A stretch of 64,000 nt of DNA from Bartonella sp. M0283. Lineage in GTDB: Bacteria; Pseudomonadota; Alphaproteobacteria; Rhizobiales; Rhizobiaceae. Shown piece by piece: positions 59,681-64,000 of this stretch. Position numbers and translations under genes: made by a program. A model generated the notes under the pieces. That model worked only from the letters and a program-made list of their open reading frames with translations, ran no database searches and was not told the DNA's origin. Each line of letters opens with the position of its first letter. Positions within the stretch are counted from its first letter, which is position 1. The stretch is from assembly GCF_016100455.1 (NCBI RefSeq), contig NZ_JACFSK010000001.1, positions 186,001 to 250,000 of the forward strand, given 5' to 3'.

Positions 59681-62224
59681 TTAAAATTGCGAGTTCATGC
59701 TCAACCAGAGGCGGCGGCCTTCCACCACATCATTGAACTGGTCAACACCGACACTTTTGTCAAACAGGTTGTAGATTGCGGCATTCAGTTTGACATTTTC
59801 GGAAAAAGCGTAAGAACCGCCAATATCGAAGGTGACATAATCGTCATATTCACGGCCGACAATTTTGCCGTTTTTGTAAACCGCCTTACCGGCACTACCG
59901 GTTCTAAAACCCGCATTGGTTTCCTTGCCGTGATAGGTTGCAGCCGCAAAACTTTCGAGCTTTTCAATCGGTGTTTGCCATTCGGCTCGCAGATTGGCCA
60001 TGTGTTTTGGCGTTCTTGCCAAAGGCAGCCCCTCATAATCGCCGCTCTTTTGTTCGGAATGGGTGTAGGTATAGTTGGAACGGATAGTCAAAACATCAAT
60101 CGGTTTCCACGAACCGGTAAGCTCCACCCCTTGCATCACAGCATCGTCGATATTGAGGTTTTCATAAAGCACATAATTCGGGTCAACCGACCATTCAACC
60201 GGCTTGCCATTGCTATCCAGAACCTGCCGGTTGGTGATTTTGTCTTTGAAATCGGTGTAGAAATAGGTTGCCCCCAATTCGAGATTATCAAGATTGTCCC
60301 AAATGGCAGAAAATTCATAAGAGGTACTTTTTTCAGCTTCCAGATTGTCGGCACCGATAATCACACCGCAGCGGTTGCGCCCTTTCGGGGGATTGCGCCC
60401 GTAAAAGCAGTTACCACCTCCGGTGGTATAAGCATATCCGGGTGCAATTTCACGAATTTCCGGTGCTTTGAAGCCGGTTGAAACACCGCCTTTGAAAACC
60501 AGATTGTCGGTGGCATGCCAAACAGCATAACCGCGCGGGCTCCAATGTTCGCCATAAATCTGGTGGTGGTCCATACGCACCCCGCCGGTTAGCGAGAATG
60601 TATCGGTGAGCCACCATTCATCTTCGGCAAAACCGGCCCATTGTTCAATGGTAAATTCTTCATCAAGTCCGGTGCGCATACCGGGGTTCTGGTCGGTCAA
60701 TGCCCCTCGGTTGAATTGCCCGCCGGTTACCAATGTGTGGCGGCCAAAAATGTCGAACGGGGTGGTAAATTTGCCATCGACAACGGTGTTTCGTATTTCC
60801 GGCGAACGCAAATTGGCAACATAATCATGGGTCGGGCTGTCCCATGTGTAATTGGTGCGGCTTGCGGTTTTCTGCAACACGGAAAAATCGGCAGTGGTAA
60901 AGCCGTAACGGCCGGTATAGCCGACAACCCAATGGTCACGATCATTCTTGTTATAAGTGTCAACAGGTGCGCGGCTGATATTTTCGGTTCGCTCGATATT
61001 GTGGCCCACCGAACTATAGCGGCGCACTCTTGTGTGACCGGCTTCAAAGGTGAGGTCATTGTTTTCGTCCGGTGTTACGGTAACCTTGCCGGTAATGTCG
61101 ATTTCCTTTTTCTTCGGCGTACCGGAAATAATATCATCTTCCTCGCGTCCCAAACCTCTTCCCCAAAGCTGCAACCCCACAACATCGGGCGCCACAGGGC
61201 CGCCAACATAATAGCTTCCTTGAGCGGTATTGCCGAATTTGCTGTACTGGTTTGCCGTGCCATCAATGGTAAAGGAACCGGTCCATTTGTGCGGCACTTT
61301 GCGGGTGATAATATTGATAACACCACCCATTGCATCCGAGCCGTAAAGTGACGACATCGGCCCGCGCACAACTTCAATCCGCTCGATTGCGGCAGCCGGC
61401 GGAATGAAACTCTGCTCGAAACCGGAATTGCCATTGGTGCGTGCTTCACGCGTACTCTGACGCTTGCCGTCAACCAGAATAAGCGTATAGGCACCGGGAA
61501 GCCCGCGAATGAAAATATCCTGTTCGGCCGCTGTCCCCGTCACAGCAACACCTTGAACATTCCTCAAGGCATCGGTCAAATCACGGAACGAACCTTTTTC
61601 GATTTCCTCGCGCGGGATCACCGAAATACTGGCCGGTGCATCTTTCACATTCTGCTCGAAGCCGGTCGCACTCACCACCACTTGGCGTAACATTGTGCCT
61701 TCATCGGCAAGTGGCGCCTGATTATCAGCCGAAGCCGCAGCAGCAGAATTCGAAGTGGCTTCACTATTTTCACTTTCCGCCTTTTCCCCCGTCGCATTTT
61801 GCTTTTTTTTCGCAAGAGAGGGTTTGCTTTGTTTGCCATTTTTGGCAATTTTTACTTCGTTATTGACGGTCTCGGCAAAGGCTGCGCCATCAAAAAATAG
61901 GCTCGTTGAAAAAAAACTGCTGCAAGCAAGTGCAACCAACATTTTCCGGCTTGCGCTGAAACTCTTTGCCCCCGAGAGGCTTTCACCCGCACTGAATTCT
62001 TTCCCCCGACCGCTTTCGTTTTCCGCTCTGAAACCTTTTGCCCCCGAGAGGCTTTCACCCGCACTGAATTCTTTCCCCCGACTGCTTTCGTTTTCCGCTC
62101 TGAAGCTTTGGGTAGCCATGTTTCGGTGGCTTTTCAAAATTTTCTTTTCCGTCATCACATTCTGACAAGCCGAAAATTCCTGATCGTCTGAAAAATGTTC
62201 ACCCTCAACGCGTCCGGTCGACAT
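59681..62224 (-). CDS. TonB-dependent catecholate siderophore receptor (FepA/CirA-like)
   Basis: I start at ATG 62224, preceded by GAGGGA, giving 847 residues. A leader of about 94 residues with a duplicated GKEFSAGESLSGAK unit precedes the signal peptide (MLVALACSSFFSTSLFFDGA). The plug (about 180-310) has VVVSATGFEQNVKDAPASIS, VQGVAVTGTAAEQDIFIRGL, AYTLILVDGKRQSTREARTN and RGPMSSLYGSDAMGGVINII. A 22-strand barrel follows, ending in a C-terminal Phe. The loops and DGKRQ text are like FepA/CirA, so ferric enterobactin or a related catecholate is the likely ligand. It heads the uptake operon. Confidence 0.92.
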   Translation of the reverse strand: MSTGRVEGEHFSDDQEFSACQNVMTEKKILKSHRNMATQSFRAENESSRGKEFSAGESLSGAKGFRAENESGRGKEFSAGESLSGAKSFSASRKMLVALACSSFFSTSLFFDGAAFAETVNNEVKIAKNGKQSKPSLAKKKQNATGEKAESENSEATSNSAAAASADNQAPLADEGTMLRQVVVSATGFEQNVKDAPASISVIPREEIEKGSFRDLTDALRNVQGVAVTGTAAEQDIFIRGLPGAYTLILVDGKRQSTREARTNGNSGFEQSFIPPAAAIERIEVVRGPMSSLYGSDAMGGVINIITRKVPHKWTGSFTIDGTANQYSKFGNTAQGSYYVGGPVAPDVVGLQLWGRGLGREEDDIISGTPKKKEIDITGKVTVTPDENNDLTFEAGHTRVRRYSSVGHNIERTENISRAPVDTYNKNDRDHWVVGYTGRYGFTTADFSVLQKTASRTNYTWDSPTHDYVANLRSPEIRNTVVDGKFTTPFDIFGRHTLVTGGQFNRGALTDQNPGMRTGLDEEFTIEQWAGFAEDEWWLTDTFSLTGGVRMDHHQIYGEHWSPRGYAVWHATDNLVFKGGVSTGFKAPEIREIAPGYAYTTGGGNCFYGRNPPKGRNRCGVIIGADNLEAEKSTSYEFSAIWDNLDNLELGATYFYTDFKDKITNRQVLDSNGKPVEWSVDPNYVLYENLNIDDAVMQGVELTGSWKPIDVLTIRSNYTYTHSEQKSGDYEGLPLARTPKHMANLRAEWQTPIEKLESFAAATYHGKETNAGFRTGSAGKAVYKNGKIVGREYDDYVTFDIGGSYAFSENVKLNAAIYNLFDKSVGVDQFNDVVEGRRLWLSMNSQF
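61966..62100 (-). repeat. 66-bp tandem duplication in the receptor leader
   Basis: Two copies code for FRAENES(S/G)RGKEFSAGESL followed by SGAK(G/S). The unit lies between the start and the signal peptide. It is in frame, with very few changes. Confidence 0.88.
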
Positions 62225-62230
62225 ACGCAA

Positions 62231-63116
62231 TCCCTCGAATTTTTAAAGTTGATAAAAAAGGTATAGATTGAGAAACAGTTAAAAAAATATTTAAACCTAA
62301 TGTCAACACTCAAGTTTTAGAATAGTTCAAAATTTCAGTAAAACGTGTTGAATAATAATCACTTAGAAACGAAAAAAAATAAAATTCTAAAATATAGAAT
62401 GCAACTATCGGCATGTGGATAGTTTTTCATTTATCGTTCTACTATTTATTTATAGGGGTGAAATAAAATATATTTTCGAATCGAAACGGGAATCATCGTT
62501 ATATTCCAGATAAGACACGAAATTCAGTCGACAGAATAACTGTTATCTTGTTGAAATATTATGAACGACAATCAGAAAAAATAGCAAAAAAGGGCGAGAA
62601 AATCGGAGATAAATTTAAAGAAAGTCCATGAAAAGAGCCGAAGAATTTAAACCTCTATAATCCGGCATTATCCGTTCTTTTTCGTTCTTGTCGGTCAAAA
62701 ATCAGGGCTTTGTGCGCTGCAAGTTTGCAACACGACAATTGATTGAACCGGTTACGATTTGGCTTTTAAAAAACAGGCGGGCAGAACAGAAAAATGGAGA
62801 GCGGCTTTTCAAAGTTTGAATTTTCAAAAACCCCGAATTTTTAAAAAACCGGTTTTAAAAAACTGCTTTGGTTTTATGCACGCCACGTTGAAGGCAATAG
62901 GCTCTCGATGGGTGATTTTCATTTCCGGCAAGAAACTTCGTAACAGTTTCCAAGGAAAACAAGAAACTTTGTCACACTTTTCAAGGAAACCTGCGTCATT
63001 TACCCCAAAGGAGTCTATTCAAGCGTCGTGCCGGTCTTTTTAGCATTTTATAATTTCAGCATTTTATGAAATGCAGAAGTGTGATGAAGTACAAAGTTTT
63101 GAAATTTCAGCTTTTT
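62231..63116. other. Promoter region of the siderophore operon and a long gap
   Basis: 886 bases without a supported gene. The first 250 are very AT-rich and carry the iron-box-like palindromes at 62316 and 62385. The rest has degenerate Phe/Lys-rich text on the forward strand (62759-63043) of no recognised kind. Confidence 0.5.
62316..62332. promoter_or_regulatory. Iron-box-like palindrome upstream of the receptor
   Basis: TTTAGAA-TAG-TTCAAAA is a 17-bp near-palindrome, 92 bases ahead of the receptor start. It resembles the ICE/Irr-box of the Hyphomicrobiales, the site of the iron regulator Irr. A second element, TTCTA-N5-TAGAA, lies at 62385-62399. Control by iron would be expected for this operon. 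Confidence 0.45.
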
Positions 63117-63515
63117 TTATTTTCCTTTATATTGCTTGTCGGTCACTTCTTCCATCCAGTTGGCACTTTTGCCATCAACTGTTTCCTGTATGGCATAATG
63201 TGACATTGCCGTGTCGGGGGCTGCACCATGCCAATGTTTTTCACCCGCTTCAAACCAGACAATATCTCCGGCAAAAACTTCTTTCACTTCGCCATTTTCA
63301 CGGCCGATAAACCCGCGCCCGAATGTGATAATCAAAGCCTGCCCCTTCGGGTGCGTGTGCCAATGCGTGCGTGCTCCGGGCTCGAAGGTGACATGACCGG
63401 CAAGAAGGTTTGACCCTTGATGCGGGTCGATTGCCGGATCAAGTCTCACCCGACCGGTAAAAAACTCGTCCGGAACTTTGCCGGAAGGGCGGCTGCCACT
63501 TCTTTTAATTTCCAT
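63117..63515 (-). CDS. Cupin-domain protein
   Basis: ATG 63515 follows AGGGAAG; the product has 132 residues. The double-stranded beta-helix motifs are complete: THWHTHPKGQALIITFGRGF (His-His-Glu/Gln metal set) and GDIVWFEAGEKHWHGAAPDT (second His). Similar small cupins often accompany carboxymuconolactone decarboxylase-like proteins or alcohol dehydrogenases; the neighbour to the right is a zinc alcohol dehydrogenase. The reaction is unknown. It is divergent in nature from the siderophore operon and separated by 890 bases. Confidence 0.88.
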   Translation of the reverse strand: MEIKRSGSRPSGKVPDEFFTGRVRLDPAIDPHQGSNLLAGHVTFEPGARTHWHTHPKGQALIITFGRGFIGRENGEVKEVFAGDIVWFEAGEKHWHGAAPDTAMSHYAIQETVDGKSANWMEEVTDKQYKGK

Positions 63516-63885
63516 TGTTTTTCTTCCCTGAAATGTAGTTTGGTTATGAGTTCCGGCTTTGCTTTGGATTACAATATTTAAGCGCTGCCAACAAAAACAT
63601 TCTCCCAAACATTTTTCCCGAACGTTCTTTGAAAGCGCATGAACAGTACCCGCAAAAACACTTTTCCAAACAGTCTTTGAAAGCGCATGAATATTATTGG
63701 CTGAAAGCGCATGGGGCTTTGCCGGTTTGGGCTTTTGCTCGCTCGGTCAAGCCAAGCGCCAACAAGTTTTGTTGTGAGCGGGGCTTGTCGTGAGCGGGGC
63801 TTGTCGTGAGCGGGGCTTGTTGTGCGCCCCGCTTTCGAGTTTAAAACCTTTTTTCCGGAATGAAGTCTCCCGAACAATACGGCTT
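63516..63885. other. Gap with 16-bp tandem repeat
   Basis: No supported gene in 370 bases. CGTGAGCGGGGCTTGT repeats three times with one-base changes (about 63772-63820). A(A/G)CATGAA(T/C)-like repeated text around 63630-63700 gives false open frames on the minus strand. Confidence 0.5.
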
Positions 63886-64000
63886 TCAGAATGAGGCCAT
63901 GTCGATGACAAAGCGGTATTTCACATCGCTTTTGAGCATGCGTTCATAAGCCTTGTCGATTTCCTGAGCTTTGATGAGCTCGATATCGGCGGTAATGTTG
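63886..64000 (-). CDS. C-terminal end of a zinc alcohol dehydrogenase (partial)
   Basis: The frame enters from the right edge and ends at TGA 63886. The 38 visible residues read [20 protein letters not shown] and [14 protein letters not shown], the conserved end of the cinnamyl-alcohol-dehydrogenase-like/YahK group of NAD(P)-dependent zinc alcohol dehydrogenases, which reduce aldehydes. The catalytic and cofactor domains lie outside the window. Confidence 0.88.
   Translation of the reverse strand, partial: NITADIELIKAQEIDKAYERMLKSDVKYRFVIDMASF

Noticed and set aside
1..64000. CRISPR arrays, tRNA and rRNA genes
   Set aside because: The tandem repeats seen have no unique spacers of constant length, and no cloverleaf or ribosomal sequence was recognised on either strand.

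Overview
The window looks like part of an alphaproteobacterial chromosome, most likely from the Hyphomicrobiales. A Bartonella-like insect symbiont is my best guess, judging from base composition, codon use and the kinds of phage genes; nothing here proves the genus. About three quarters of it (roughly 0.7-48 kb) is one large prophage, and the rest (about 48.7-64 kb) is ordinary host chromosome.

The prophage reads mainly right to left. At its right end is an immunity region (40.1-48.0 kb) with an unusual number of repressor-type regulators: four helix-turn-helix proteins carrying a LexA/S24-type C-terminal domain, two small helix-turn-helix proteins, and a one-membrane-span protein among them. 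Replication-type genes follow (36.5-38.9 kb). The packaging and virion module starts with a repeat-swollen, frameshifted gene in the small-terminase position (21.2-23.0 kb). It continues with large terminase, portal, scaffold, N4-gp56-type major capsid protein, gp4-like and gp10-like head-tail proteins, a GNAT-like protein, an S74-like virion protein and tail fibre genes. The lysis cassette (endolysin, overlapping Rz/Rz1 spanins, holin-like protein) is at the far left. With no tape measure, sheath or tube genes, a short-tailed (podovirus) particle is expected. I found no integrase, tRNA gene or clear attachment site.

Three blocks of non-essential cargo interrupt the phage. The largest (23.0-36.5 kb) separates the gene before the small terminase from the small terminase itself. 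It holds a stand-alone reverse transcriptase, a six-gene glycan or lipid-sugar operon, an AbiJ-like abortive-infection gene divergent from a six-span membrane protein, and a 56-residue YegP/DUF1508 protein. The reverse transcriptase module lies between two ~246-bp direct repeats that are diverged copies of a phage gene's 3' end. A second block (2.7-5.2 kb) has a GtrB-like glycosyltransferase and a polytopic glycosyltransferase-like protein, probably for surface conversion of the host. A third (5.8-6.3 kb) is a single forward-strand gene. Defence and surface-change functions are therefore concentrated in the prophage.

The host part contains a CPA1 Na+/H+ antiporter, a DHA2-type MFS exporter, and a complete leftward catecholate-type siderophore uptake operon (TonB receptor, IroE-like esterase, binding protein, two permeases, ATPase), followed by a cupin protein and the end of a zinc alcohol dehydrogenase. 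Tandem repeats are a theme of the window. Units of 135, 105/106, 257, 95, 66, 27, 24 and 16 bp occur, several of them in frame as N-terminal extensions of otherwise ordinary proteins.
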